Assembly (NCBI GenBank): GCA_036346205.1 | Contig: JARFJB010001817.1 | Span: forward strand, 2,098,001 to 2,162,000 | Direction of reading: 5' to 3' | DNA: 64,000 nt | Origin: Vesta saturnalis | Taxonomy: Eukaryota > Arthropoda > Insecta > Coleoptera > Lampyridae | In this document: positions 12,068 through 23,220 of the stretch, one piece after another | Layout of the letters: every line of letters starts with the position of its first letter | How positions within the stretch are numbered: position 1 is the first letter of the stretch | The notes under the pieces: generated by a model | Databases searched by the model: none | Seen by the model: only the letters and a program-made list of their open reading frames with translations | What the model was told of the DNA's origin: nothing | Made by a program: the position numbers and the translations under genes

Positions 12068-12900
12068 TAGCAAGTTTTACCTGATACTTCAATTTTTATG
12101 TAGCGAAATTTTACCTAATTGAAGTTCCACAAAAAATGTTCACACGTTTCTTAAGACATCTCGGTATAAAACAAGGTATGGCATGGGGTTTTCGCCATTT
12201 TGTTGCTAATTTGGTCTACTTTCATAATCCATTGTTAAAACTGCATACTTCTATTTAATATTTTTCCAAAGAGAACTAGATTTCTAAAAAAAAAAAAAAA
12301 ATTCCGCCCTCTCATCTGCACGTTACTTATTAAGTTGCTTGAGTACATAATACTTACATTGATGGAAAAGATCGATTAAGCAGAACTTACATGCATTTTT
12401 TCATAACTAGGTACCACTCTCCCCCACCTTTTATTTGAATAGAATAGAACTTGTTTAATAAAAAGTACGCAGAATTTTACGTAGAAACCTGATTATCGTA
12501 TTTATAATGCCCTTTAATTAGGCAAATTTTGTAAAATTTGACATTTTAAAATTTTGGTATTCAATTACATCCTCTAGTGGTGGACCTACAATTTTATAAA
12601 TAATTTCCAGGTGTTTTTCGAGTCCCACTTTTGTTATAAAATTTTTTTCCCAAAGCTGTAACTACAATCCGATCTGAAGATATGGTCGACGGCCGTTCTT
12701 ATTTGCTCACCTTGTACACATTTTTACATTTGTTCTCATTTTGTGTTAGTTATCAGCTGAAGTCACTGAATACCTATTTTTTGTGGTTAAGAGATGTAAA
12801 AAATAATGGATAAAACAATTTGCAATTTATGTCATATTTGTTTATAGACGAATTTCTCAAAAATCCTCGGGTGGGCCAACCAAAATGGGTAAAGGGCTCG

Positions 12901-14122
12901 TATTTCGGTAAACTAGAACTACAAGCTTTGTTTTCTAATTAAAAAAACAAAACATGAAATGAGTTGGTTGGCTATGAAAATTTCCGAGATATATAAACAT
13001 AAAATTTGCAATTACAAGTTTTGGATAATCTACATATTTATTAGTTGCGGTAAGTGTATTTCCTTTTAATGTGCAAAATTGTATTATAAATTTGTTTTCT
13101 GCTTAGCCTTGCATTCACGGAAGCAAAAGAAGAATTTTGCTCGGAATTTTGGTTAAGAAAAGGTATAAAGATTTTGCGAAATATTCAATTATGAACAGAT
13201 TATGTACTAAGGATGTTTTTAAGTGACTGATAACAAAACTACTACTACTACATTACATTACCGAATTATCCTAAATTTAGCAAATTCTGAATAGCAATAA
13301 TCCATCGAAGATTTGTCCAATGAGGTATTTACGTAACTTGAAAATCCTATCTTTGAAACTCGGAAAACAAAACATAAGTGTCGCGTGTCACCTTTCGACT
13401 TAAATATAAATTAACAGTAATTTGTTAAATTCTATGCGTTACCATATCCTAAAATGAATTCATTAATTAAATAATGTCATCATTATGAGGAAAAGCTCAT
13501 TGTATTCAGTTTCCTAATTGGTTTATTTATTTTAAATGAATACAAGGTTAAAATACTAATGCTAGTTTTTAAAACTTCGGATTCCTTAAAAATTATTATA
13601 TAACATATTTACTTTTGAACTTATTCGTTCATAACTAAAACTTATAATAATTCGGATTCCTTAGTTTATATACAGTTTTAATAGATGGTTTTAGAATTAT
13701 CTGGTTATCCAATTATTTACAAAAATAGCGCATAAAACATAAAATTAGCAGTTTCGCGGCTCACACAAAATGTTTGTATGATTATTATATATGTAAAAAT
13801 TGAGTACCATGAGATGTACACAGAATAAATTAAAATTATGAATAAGCTCACACTAAAAGTAAGATTAAATTAAATGCATTGAAGTGTGAACCATATTTAG
13901 GTCCACAAGGCTATTTCGTTTGTCCATTAATAAGAAAAGTTAGGTGGAAATAAGGATTTTTAAATGTTTTTTTCATTAGCAACACTGTGACGACGTTCGT
14001 CGACAAAATAAATTTCTGGTAGCTCTTTGAGTGTTGAGACCTTCAGGACCGTGGTTCAAATCGCTTCACAATTTTGTGGATAAATGATTTTTTAGAACAC
14101 ATTCAGCTTAAACGAGTTTTAT
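12901..14122. other. AT-rich DNA, no gene; weak tRNA-like trace near 14014-14070
   Basis: No recognisable ORF. At 14019-14070 there is GGTAGCTCTTTGAG followed by GGTTCAAATCGC, resembling RNA polymerase III A and B boxes, as in a tRNA pseudogene or tRNA-derived SINE. The flanking sequence does not fold into a convincing cloverleaf by eye. Confidence 0.3.
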
Positions 14123-14310
14123 TAACCTTTATGTGACTGACAGGGTACCCGGGTACCCTTTTCATTTTTAAACATTTTGCTTTGTGACTTCCTGACATCT
14201 CATACGGACTTGTTTACTTTATTTTGCCAGAATGTTTTTTTTTGTTTTCTATATTTTTATGAATAAAAATCCCTTTAACTTTTTTAACCCTTAGCTGACA
14301 GCCAAGGTAC
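14123..14310 (+). repeat. Two direct piggyBac-like terminal motifs (TTAA-CC...GGTACC)
   Basis: At 14123 TTAACCTTTATGTGACTGAC is followed by AGGGTACCCGGGTACCCT, an 18-bp perfect palindrome. At 14284 TTAACCCTTAGCTGACAGCC is followed by AAGGTACCTGGGTACCC. The same order, TTAA then CC then CTGACAG then GGTACC, occurs twice in the same orientation ~160 bp apart. TTAA next to a C-rich start is typical of piggyBac ends. No transposase is adjacent. Confidence 0.35.
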
Positions 14311-14581
14311 CTGGGTACCCATAAGTAAAAGTTGGAATAAATTAGAGTTAGACTAAAAAGAACTTTTTTATATTCATGTAGAGATAAACTCTACTTATAA
14401 AATTACACAAGATAACATAAAATAAGTATAATGAAATATGTGTTCGGGATACTTTGTATTGATAGCGATATCACAGTAAAAAGAACGGATGTCTCAGAAG
14501 ACGAAGAAACGCAAATACAATAAGGATGGAAGACATAACTGATTGAAAGGGTCATATACATAGGTCGCGATATAGGTATAT

Positions 14582-14735
14582 TACGGAAGCCCGGTAGGGC
14601 AATCGTATTTCCTCCCACCACACTTACTACCTCACAACACGGAATACCTAATTAACGCGTCACAACTAAGAAATTCCGAGTTACAGCGTCACAACTCGGA
14701 TTTCTCAGAGTTAATACGTCATAACTCGGATTTTC
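14582..14735. repeat. Left TIR with internal binding-site-like repeats
   Basis: Contains three iterations of a motif close to CG(C/T)GTCA(C/T)AACTMGGA. They fall at about 14657 (CGCGTCACAACTAAGAAATT), 14686 (GCGTCACAACTCGGATTTCT) and 14718 (CGTCATAACTCGGATTTT). The spacing is 30-33 bp, about three helical turns. Such subterminal repeats are commonly transposase binding sites. Nearly identical in the right TIR. Confidence 0.75.
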
Positions 14736-15664
14736 CTGTCACCAGTTGAATATTCATCTTTGTCTAGGTTAAATGAAATGTTTTTATTTTTAATTTGTTT
14801 TTGTTTAACGTCGACGTGAAAAATGAAAACGAGAGATAAAGTAGGTAATTTGTATAAGTTATATTATATAGCGTATGTTAGGCATAGTATAATGATATAT
14901 CATTATACTGTGGTATAGGTATGCACTAAACAAATAATGTCTCACTTTTTTAAAACGAATCGTACATGTGTTTACTTGTATAGGTACAAACAAAAATAAA
15001 ATATGTCATTTTAATAATGTAAACATGTATTACTCATTTGTTAACTGTTGATTAAAGTTTTGTTTATTTTTACAAATTGTCATACAAATATATACCTACC
15101 TATTTTAAAATTTATTTGCATCCGTGCTTAATCTGTATTGACGCCTAGGTATATAGTGAGTCTGGAAGAACGAGTAAAATTATAAGGAAATCTATGAGAC
15201 AAAAACAAGTTTTAGTAAAACTTATTTAGGACTTCGGTGATATAATAAAAGTAATGGAAAAGTATATGTAGGTGTATGCTACATTACATAACCCCACAAT
15301 CTTATTTTAAATAGAAAAAGGGTGTTTTTGGTTAATTATTTTGATTTCTTGATGAATTTTAGGTAATTCAAAATGTATTAAGTTCAAATAGTTACCTGTT
15401 CTGTTCTGAGTATTGCAGGTAAAGGAAAATAGTTATGTGAATGCTGAAGTACTGTTAGTAGTTAACGTTTGTTGATTAACTTCTTCGTCCAGTACAGCAA
15501 TTATGCTCGCTGGCCACTTACTTACACCTTTACACAAATATTAAGTCGTAGCAGAACACCTTCTGTAGAGTTTACTGCTCCTCAATTCACACACTCACCT
15601 TGTATACAATTTGTGAAGCTTCGTTTTCAAAGGAAATAATTTTTTCATTAATTTAATATTCTAG
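14736..15664. other. Non-coding leader of the kinase gene inside the element
   Basis: AT-rich, with no recognisable exon. It should contain the promoter and first exon of the plus-strand gene, because the first clear exon opens after a 3' splice site (ATTCTAG) at 15664 without an obvious start codon. Confidence 0.35.
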
Positions 15665-18470
15665 GTATTTGTAACTATTACCGATGGAGCTACTAAATTG
15701 CTGGTTCCTACCAATAACGGTAATTTAGAGGTTGCTCTGGTAAATCAGTATTTTCCTAGTGCACTGGGGTTAACCTACAAAATTGGGAATGAAGAACGGG
15801 TAGTTGAAACTTATTATAAGCCTCCTTTTGAGACTGGTTGGGGAACGAACCAGGAATATGTAGTGTTCCATGGACACATCGGTAAGTTTGTCAAATATTT
15901 TTTATTTAAAATAAATTAACCAACACAACAGAAATAATGTCCGTTTATCTGCTGTTTATGATAACATAAATGAATTTTAACATTGCGACTATACACTGGG
16001 GATACTGGAGAAAAATAACTGTTAATAGATGATTTTTTAATTATAGGAAATAAGCCATCACATGTAGATAAAGTGCAAAGGTTAATGGAAGCAATAAGGC
16101 AGCAAAAGCGAGATTGTGCTGGAGGAACCATGGCAAATAAACATAAATCCAACATTACTGTGCAAACTAAATCTAATAAGATGTTGAAGGTAAGTAACAT
16201 TGATTAATTGGTAATAGTAATATTATCTGGAATATAAACCTTTTCATCTTTATCCACCATTAGTCAACAGTCTATTAATTAATAAATTTACAGTTTACGT
16301 TAACCTAAAAAGAGTTTTGCTATGGAGTAGTTAAATCAAAATAGCACTTTAACTATTAGTGCTAATAAGTGAAGTATGTCTTACGTTTGTATTGTATTGT
16401 GTTTATAAGTTTGTATTATATTGTGTTTATTTTTGTAGGTAACTAAACGAAACAAATCTAAAACTGTAAAACTTCAGGTAGGATGGTTGCATAAATCAGA
16501 GACAGATACTCTCAAATGAAGTCACCAGAAGGAGGAATTAGGGTGCTTGAAGTGAAAGACAGTGATCATTTAAATGTCGCATGTTTAATTGATAATTTAC
16601 AAAAACTTTTTGAGTACATCAATTTACAAGAGGAAAATATGACATGTAACTTAGGGTACTTCAATGGGAGTATTATAGAAGATTTCAAAATAATGAAGGT
16701 ATGTCATGTGATTTGTTTGAATATTTTCAATGCAAGGGTTTGGTCCTTCAAAGTTCCGTTGTTATTTATTGACCACTATAAAAAGAGGCAAATGATACTT
16801 CTCATCAAGATATACAAGACCAAGATGTACAAAATGCTGTAGATGATGTTTTACAATTTCCTGGCATTTTGCCAGAAAGAAATATAAGTAACAAGCAAGA
16901 AAATGTGACACATTCTTTGTTAACAGATTCGAATGTAGTCAATAATACATTGTTGGTTCCATTGGATGGTATGAACAAAATTATTGTGCAGTACCTTAAA
17001 CTTACCAAATCGAGATATAGTTATAACACTGTTGTGTGTATATATTCAGATGAGAATAATTGCATTGACGACCTTATATCTAGACAACCAGAAATAGAAT
17101 GGTCCAAGGAACAAAACATTTTAAGCTTTAACTTCCAAATATGTAACATAACCTGCCAAGACAAATGCTTCTTAAACATAACCTATAACGACAATCTTCA
17201 TTTGTTTGAATATGAATTCCCAAGTGTAAGTGGACCGATAGTTCCACACGCAATTCAACACGATATAAATGAACTTGTTGGACTTTACGGAGAAGAAATT
17301 GGAATAGGTGTCATACCATCATGTACTAATAAATGCAATCCAATTTTACGTGGTACTTAGATGGAGGTTGCTTATATAAAGAACCTATGATGTACTATTT
17401 AAAAATCTTTAGAAATGGTGATTATTCGTGTCACATAGAGTGCAATGAGAGTACTGACAAAATGATTTCAATGTCAATTACGGTAGATCTGTTTCAATAA
17501 ACGAAAATGTTAAAGAAAAATCTGTAGAGCCTACCAAAGAAAATCATCAGTTGATTCTGTTTTTGATGTCGACAACTCAAGTGTACATACTTCATATGAA
17601 GTCTGTGTGACTACTGAAAAGAGTTGGCACTCCTATTACCTGTTGTTCCAAAATCCGAACTTATATTTTCAAACACTATCCTAGGATGTGGAACTCAAGG
17701 AAAAGTAACTCGAGATCTTGGCTTGGTACAGATGTTGCAATAAAAAGCATCCGTGTGAGTAAGGTGCACAGAAGACACTCGCAATTAGAGAAATAAGTGT
17801 GCATGCAAAGTAAGACATCCTAATATTGTTCAGATTATGGGTGTAGTTATACTACCAACATGATACATTTGGTTATGGAACTGGTTTCAGGAGATAGCTT
17901 GTACAACATTCTATTTGAAGATAATGTTAAAGAGACTTATAAACTTGACAACAGGAAAAGATTACTCATAGCTCTAGAGCTATGCCAGGCTGTGAATTAT
18001 CTCCATAATCAGCAGGTTCCAATCATTCACAGAGACATTAAACCCAGTAACATTTTAATTACTCCTACGTTAACAACAAAAATTTGTGATCTGGGATTAA
18101 GTAAATTACATAAGTTTGGCAGAGTAACCAAAACTATGGGTCCATTTGCTAAAGGTACACCTATATATATATGGCTCCAGAGTTATTTTTCAATAAACAA
18201 ACTGCTACAATTAAATGTGACATTTGGTCTGTAGCGTGTACTATAATAAATTATTTTCCGAAGATGACGTGTGGCACGTAGTCAATGATCAAGATGATAC
18301 AGACGAAGAAACAGTCTTGAAAAATAAACTTCTAAATTTAGAATTACCAGATTTGACAAAGGTACCTATTGCCCTTCAAGAAATAATTAAAAATTGTTTA
18401 TCATATGAACCTAACAATAGACCATCTGTTGATTTTTGTTAACAATAATTAAAGGAATGCTGGAGTAACA
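15665..18470 (+). pseudogene. TDP-43-NTD-like / Ig-like / protein kinase chimeric gene
   Basis: Visible exons are 15665-15881 (donor GTAAGT), 16047-16189 (GTAAGT), 16439-16698 (GTATGT) and one from about 16790 onward. Exon 1 (VPTNNGNLEVALVNQYFPSA, then LGLTY and GWGTNQEYVVF) resembles the N-terminal ubiquitin-like fold of TDP-43. Exon 3 has VGWLHKSETD and PEGGIRVLEV. At 17340-17490 FTWYLDGG and GDYSCHIEC resemble an Ig domain. From about 17670 there is a Ser/Thr-type kinase with ILGCGTQGKV, DVAIKSI, HPNIVQIMG, HRDIKPSNIL, CDLGLSKL (DLG for DFG) and a C-lobe ending PNNRPSVDF. Frameshifts occur at about 16516, 17345, 17500, 17730 and 18165 (extra TA in a TA run). The role for the element is unknown. 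Confidence 0.75.
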
Positions 18471-19070
18471 TGTAACTAAGTACCTATTTTTCAGGTTGTG
18501 ATTGACTCCTTAAGCTTGATTACAACTGTTTTCAAATTTGTTTTTTATTGCTTAAATAAGAAGTTTGACTTATTATTTGGTTATTGTTCTATAATTTAAC
18601 TAAACGTTAGAATTTTCGTCAGGTTAAGATTTAACGATGTTTTCAGTTATTTTTTTATGTTTAACTATTAATAACTTTCGTGTTCTGTTTTGTTAATGTT
18701 TTAGTTATTTTAATCAAAACTTTGTTTTTGTTTGGAAGTTCTTTTATTTTATGTAGCAGTATGTATAATAAAATAGTTTTGAATCACAATATTTTTTATA
18801 GACCTCCAATTTTCTATATCCGTTATACAATTCACTTTCAATATAAAAGTAATATCTATGTCACCTTGCTGACTGGGTATACTTACCTCACCCCAAAGGT
18901 TACCTATAAGAGGTGAAAATTAAGTAAATATTTTGCTATTTCTTTTATAACTCTTTGGATAGTTTTAATACATTAAAATGGCTTTCCTTTGTTAAAACTC
19001 TCTTGGAGGGTATGATTTATATTTCTTATTTTTAAACTCACTAACTATCAATGGCAGGTAATACAATGCT
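18471..19070. other. 3' intergenic spacer between two convergent genes
   Basis: AT-rich with AATAAA-like motifs (e.g. near 18767) that could serve as polyadenylation signals. The 78-codon ORF at 18680-18916 has low-complexity hydrophobic content and looks like chance. Confidence 0.35.
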
Positions 19071-20262
19071 TCAGCTAGTTTTAGATTTATTTAAAATATA
19101 CATTTTTGAAATTTTACATTTTATCATACTCCCGAATAATTGTATAAGATCTTTATACAGAGCCAATGCATCCTTTGGTGTCTTTGGAAATTCAATTCCA
19201 GGCAAGACTAATTGTGCCAAGTCACCAAACAGTGGATTAAATATTTGAGACTGAAGAGTATATAGGTCTTTACACGTTTTTAGGTCATCAATGTCTACAG
19301 GCTTACCATAATTTTTGGTATTAACTGTTTCTGAAGTAAAAATAATACATTCGGTTTTCCGGCAGGTACCTCCGAATTTTTGTTTTCTAATTTTATGTCG
19401 GTTCCATTCTTCCATAATAGTTTGTAATTCACATTGCAGTAATGGAAAACAAAATCTCAAACATTCAATATGAAGCGGATCACCATCATTAAAAACTCCT
19501 TGATCTCTAAGGTCTTTGAAATAAGTAATCCACCAGTTTACCCCTGAACGGCGCATTTGTGACCACCAACATTCAATTCGTTGATTTGATGTGCTTTTGC
19601 CTTGAATATAACTATTTTCACGCGAAAGAGTATCATTATGGGAATATCTTAAGTATGTTTGGAGAAGACAGGTTGTTATATTTTCAGTTCCCAGATCAGT
19701 CCTTAATAGTGTTGGAACTACCTTCAGCTTTTCAACTGCATTAATATAATAGCCAGCGATTACTTTCGGGTTATTATTTGTAGTACCTACATTTAGCCAT
19801 AAGATACATCTAGAGTAGCCATCTATAGCCCCATGAATGGGGAACCCATATGGTTTTAATTTGTCGTATCCATCCATATGCCATAAAAGTTTGGCTCTGG
19901 AACTACATACCGCCTGCGCAAAAAACGTCTTTTTCGTCTTGCAGTAACACCATCGGGATCTGCTGCTCGAAGTATATTTAAAACAGTTTCCCGTTTAACT
20001 TTTAATTTGTACGTACTTTGAAGTCGTCTCCATAAAGTTTTATATCCTAGACATCTACCACTTGTGCCAATTTCTGCAAGAATAGCGCGAATTATATCTT
20101 CTGTTGCAGGTTCTCTTACACGTCGGCGTTTCAAACCCAATCTTGCAAAATGTTTTTAAGATGTCTTAAACTTAATTGTATCCCATCACTCAGCAAAAGA
20201 AATGATATAATTTCTTTGTTACTGTATCCTTGTTCAAAATATTTTATAATTAAAGCATCCAT
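19071..20262 (-). pseudogene. Integrase-core (DDE) transposase of the 5.9-kb element
   Basis: Start ATG at 20260-20262 (MDALIIKYFEQGYSNKEIIS, an HTH). Then come a second HTH-like stretch (GYKTLWRRLQSTYKLKVKRE), an Arg-rich linker, and an rve/integrase core. The first Asp is in HMDGYDKLKPYG with HGAIDGYSRCILWL, the second in LLRTDLGTENI, and the Glu in SNQRIECWWSQMRRSGVNW. The conserved C-terminal part includes GDPLHIECLRFCF and MEEWNRHKIRKQKFGG. About 395 codons. The catalytic triad is intact, but single-base frameshifts near 20150 and 19870 break the frame. Confidence 0.85.
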
Positions 20263-20330
20263 TGGTTAAAAATAAAACAAAACTAATTTAACCTAAACTA
20301 GGTATGACAATCAAAATTGTGTACCTCGGA

Positions 20331-20483
20331 AAAATCCGAGTTATGACGTATTAACTCTGAGAAATCCGAGTTGTGACGCAGTAACTCGGAATTTCTTAGT
20401 TGTGACGCGTTAACTAGGTATTCCGTGTTGTGAGGTAGTAAGTGTGGTGGGAGGAAATACGATTGCCCTACCGGGCTTCCGTA
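20331..20483. repeat. Right TIR of the 5.9-kb element
   Basis: Reverse complement of 14582-14735 with only a handful of differences, and followed by the second copy of GTATAT. See the left TIR for internal repeats. Confidence 0.85.
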
Positions 20484-20699
20484 GTATATGACTCGGAAGT
20501 TGAATTTTTGTAGCTGGCGTATTTTATGTGCATCCAAGTGTGCCTTATTATTCTCGGCAGTTACTCTAACAACCTGGCTACAAAAGTAGTAAGTACCTAC
20601 TTCAACTCTCGATAATATTAATACCCATAAATCCACAGTATTACTATTTCTGTCTAATTACGTAAAGTAGTTAGTACTTTCTGCCATCATATCTAAATA

Positions 20700-20880
20700 A
20701 TAGTTTTTAAAAATCCCGCCATCGCGGCAATTCCCTCTTCTGCAATCCCGCACTCCCCTGCAACCTCTGACATTTTCCCGCATTCCTCTGCAATCATTAA
20801 CGTTTTCCATGCAATCTTTGGAAATCCCCCGCAATCCTTGGAAATGTACCCATAATCCCTAACTTTCGCAATCTTGTCAC
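20700..20880 (+). repeat. Degenerate (C)CCGCAATCC short tandem repeat
   Basis: Roughly eight iterations of a CCCGCAATCC / CCTGCAATC-like decamer spaced by 12-25 bases. It ends where the Penelope-like coding fragment starts. Noticeably more GC-rich than its surroundings. Confidence 0.5.
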
Positions 20881-20904
20881 ATTTTTTCCTAGTGGTTATC
20901 CCCT

Positions 20905-21750
20905 CGTTTAACTCTTACGATCAGTATATTAATTTTACAGTAGAAATAGAAAATAACAATAGCATACCATTCCTTTACACACTTGTAATTAGAACAAATA
21001 AAAATCAGGTAATTACTACTTGGTACATTAAACCACAAACTTCCCGTAAATTATTAAATTACTGGTCATATCATAATTACTACCAAAAAAGGAATTTAGT
21101 TGTTGGAATCAAGAACAGAGTTTTAAAACTCCAAATTTTTTAAAAATTAATCTTAATAAATTAAAAATTATTTTATTAGAAAATAACTACCCTGAAAAGT
21201 TAATTCTGTAAATTTAAAACGTTTCTATTCATGTCCTTACATTGCAGATATCTCTAAAAAAATTAATAAAACTCCATTGGTAATAAAGTAAACAATGTAA
21301 CGGTTTCAAATAATTACATTTTAACCGTCCGTAAATCGTTCTCTAAATTAAAAGACAAAACTAATAATACCTTACTTTCCAACATTATTTATTCAATACC
21401 TTGCCGGGATTGTGATAATATTTATATAGGACAAACTTGCAGATATCTTAAAGATAATCTTACATCTCATAAAGGTGACGTAAAACATAACACTAAATCA
21501 TGAATGTTGGCTGAACATGTCTGGACAAAAGACCATCACATTAATTATGATAATGTAACAATAAATTTACACAAGAGATTATTTCTAGAAATGGCTCACA
21601 TATCAAGAGACGCTAATGTTATAAATAAAAGAACAGATATTGCTAATCTAAGTAATATTTATGTACCCTTTAGTTACTACATTTTGATAAAATTCATATT
21701 TTTTTTAATATTTACATTAATTATTAATTTTTACATATTTCCACAAAATT
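20905..21750 (+). pseudogene. Penelope-like element: RT tail plus GIY-YIG endonuclease
   Basis: At 20905-21130 FTVEIENNNSIPFLYTLVIR, then VITTWYIKP, YWSYHNYYQKRN and GIKNRVLKL match the distal reverse transcriptase region of Penelope-like elements (normally LPFLDTLV). After a scrambled stretch, about 21390-21500 gives IPCRDCDNIYIGQTCRYLKD, the GIY-YIG signature (here as NIYIGQT). 21504-21690 continues AEHVWTKDHHINYDNV and INKRTDIANLSNIY. About three frame changes and one stop (TGA at 21500) make it inactive. The element is truncated at its 5' side. Confidence 0.75.
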
Positions 21751-22134
21751 AATAATCCATTGAATGGAACAATAAAAATTACATTTGTTAAACACAACGA
21801 AAAGTGGTGCAATGAAAATGACAATTAAATAAAAAATTTTTCTTTCGTTGATGTTCTGTCGATTATAATTTCTAAATTTTATTGTACCTACTAAAAAGAA
21901 ATCTTTATATTTATATACTTAGTTTATATGTTGCGAATTTATTTGAAATGTCGTAATTGTAAGTAACATGTTTGTATTTTTTAATAATTGTTTGTAAACC
22001 GTATTTAATTACTTTAGATATCCTGATGAAGAATCAATAAAGATTGATAGAAATAAATGTTTTCTTTATTAGAACCCGTTGACTGCAATAACTTCAATAA
22101 CTATAAAATAGAACTTCCAGTCGATTAGTAATAA

Positions 22135-22137
<3 letters not shown>
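21751..22137. other. Possible Penelope 3' UTR and AT-rich DNA
   Basis: Follows the endonuclease fragment in the same orientation. Includes CCTGATGAAGAATC near 22022, like the short motif often seen near Penelope 3' ends. No gene. Confidence 0.35.

Positions 22138-22191
<54 letters not shown>
22138..22191. repeat. (TA)n microsatellite
   Basis: About 27 uninterrupted TA units. Confidence 0.95.
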
Positions 22192-22192
<1 letters not shown>

Positions 22193-22814
22193 TATGTGGG
22201 TAATCTTGACAAATAATTATTATAAGATAAGTTTATTGGGGAATGCAGTCAATTACGTCGGCCAAAAAGTAAAAAACCCTTTGTTAATGTGTCAGTCATT
22301 CGGAATGCTTTATTCTTTTATCAAGAGAAGTTAGAGTTATAATTAAAAGTATTTATAATTTAAATAATACTAAGAACATACCTAACGTGATTTAAATATA
22401 AGGTTAAAAACAAAACTAAAAACAGGAATTATGAAGAACGTAAAAGAAATTGACAGTGTGTATATTTTCGATGTTTTGTTATGGGAAGTACCCTTTCTAT
22501 TACAGATAGACAAAAAGTAATATGGGATACTTGTGCTCGATTTTGGTGTTAATTAAGATCCAATAATCATAATCAAGATATCTCTGACCGTTATTGCGTA
22601 ATTAGCCAAAATTGAAAAAATGGCGCTTTTTAAAAACTTGAATAACTTTTTTATTTCTAAATGTATCGACAGACTGTAAAAACATTCTTAAGGCACTTTT
22701 TTAAGTAGAATCCGTTAGTGCATTCACATTTTTAATACCTCCTTAATTTAAAAAGATATGACATAAAGTTGTATTTTTATATATGGAAACCATAGTTGGC
22801 TATGACATATAATA

Positions 22815-23120
22815 TTACTGACTAATTAATAATAAAGATACAAAAATAATATGTGATGGAGCTGCCGTATAAGGGGGTGAAAATTGAGACCAACCCTTAA
22901 TCCTCGATCTTGAAAACCGTGCATAATATCAAGTTGACATTTCCAGATAATATTACTGACTAATTAATAATAAAGATAGAAAATAATTTGTGATGAAGCT
23001 GCAGTCTAAAGGGGTGAAAATTAAGACCAACCCTTAATAGTCGATCTCGAAAACAGTGCATATCAAGTTGACATTTTCAGATTATATTACTAACTAATTA
23101 ATAATAAAGATACAAAAATA
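22815..23120 (+). repeat. 138-bp minisatellite, ~2.3 copies (plus orientation)
   Basis: The unit contains TGATGGAGCTGCCGTATAAG, GGGGTGAAAATTGAGACCAACCCTTAAT, CTCGAT, AAAACCGTGCAT and ATTACTGACTAATTAATAAT. The same unit occurs inverted at 24440-25065, so the pair forms a large inverted repeat. Confidence 0.8.
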
Positions 23121-23220
23121 AAAATAAATATAAATACCGCGTTAGCACTTAAAGTATACTTATAGTAATAGTAATATACACTAATGCCTACAACAAAGCT
23201 AAACCATACGTCCTTAACTT

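Larger units (their letters stand above)
6826..12714 (-). mobile_element. Long-TIR Tc1/mariner-type element with two later insertions
   Basis: Both ends share GGTGAGCAAATAAGAACGGC and continue inverted through CGTCGGCCATATCTTCAGATC. TA flanks lie at 6824-6825 and 12715-12716. The inverted arms are long: left about 6826-7690, right about 11236-12714, the right one interrupted by a 776-bp insertion. Other shared blocks are CCGCTAGAGGGCGTAATTGA/CTCTAGTGGTGGACC, the AAAAAGTACGCAGAATTTTACG region and the GCCATTTTGTTGCTAATTTG region. Subtracting the two insertions (9083-11152 and 11292-12067) leaves about 3 kb carrying its own transposase on the minus strand. Confidence 0.8.
4198..12900. mobile_element. 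Outermost transposon of a nested stack
   Basis: Left end 4198-4228 (CGAGCCCCTTCCCATTTGAG then TTGGCCCACC) is repeated inverted at the right end about 12869-12900, with about four mismatches and one gap over ~31 bases. TA dinucleotides flank both ends (4196-4197 and 12901-12902), as expected for Tc1/mariner insertion. The 8.7 kb between them is almost wholly occupied by later insertions. The element's own DNA would be the AT-rich pieces at 4229-4670, some of 6100-6825 and 12717-12870. The pairing of these two termini is an inference from sequence match and TA flanks. Confidence 0.55.
14582..20483. mobile_element. 5.9-kb integrase-type transposon carrying a kinase gene
   Basis: Ends read TACGGAAGCCCGGTAGGGCA, inverted at both sides. 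The TIRs are about 154 bp (14582-14735 and 20331-20483) and nearly identical. A perfect 6-bp target-site duplication GTATAT lies at 14576-14581 and 20484-20489. A minus-strand DDE integrase-like transposase (19071-20262) and a plus-strand spliced gene (15665-about 18470) converge. The 6-bp duplication and IS3-like integrase core recall the Repbase group IS3EU; that placement is from memory and untested. Both genes are frameshifted, so the copy is inactive. Confidence 0.85.

Noticed and set aside
16805..17008. Minus-strand ORF in the kinase gene
   Set aside because: Shadow of the plus-strand exon from about 16790.
18680..18916. 78-codon hydrophobic ORF
   Set aside because: AT-driven composition between two convergent genes, no motif.
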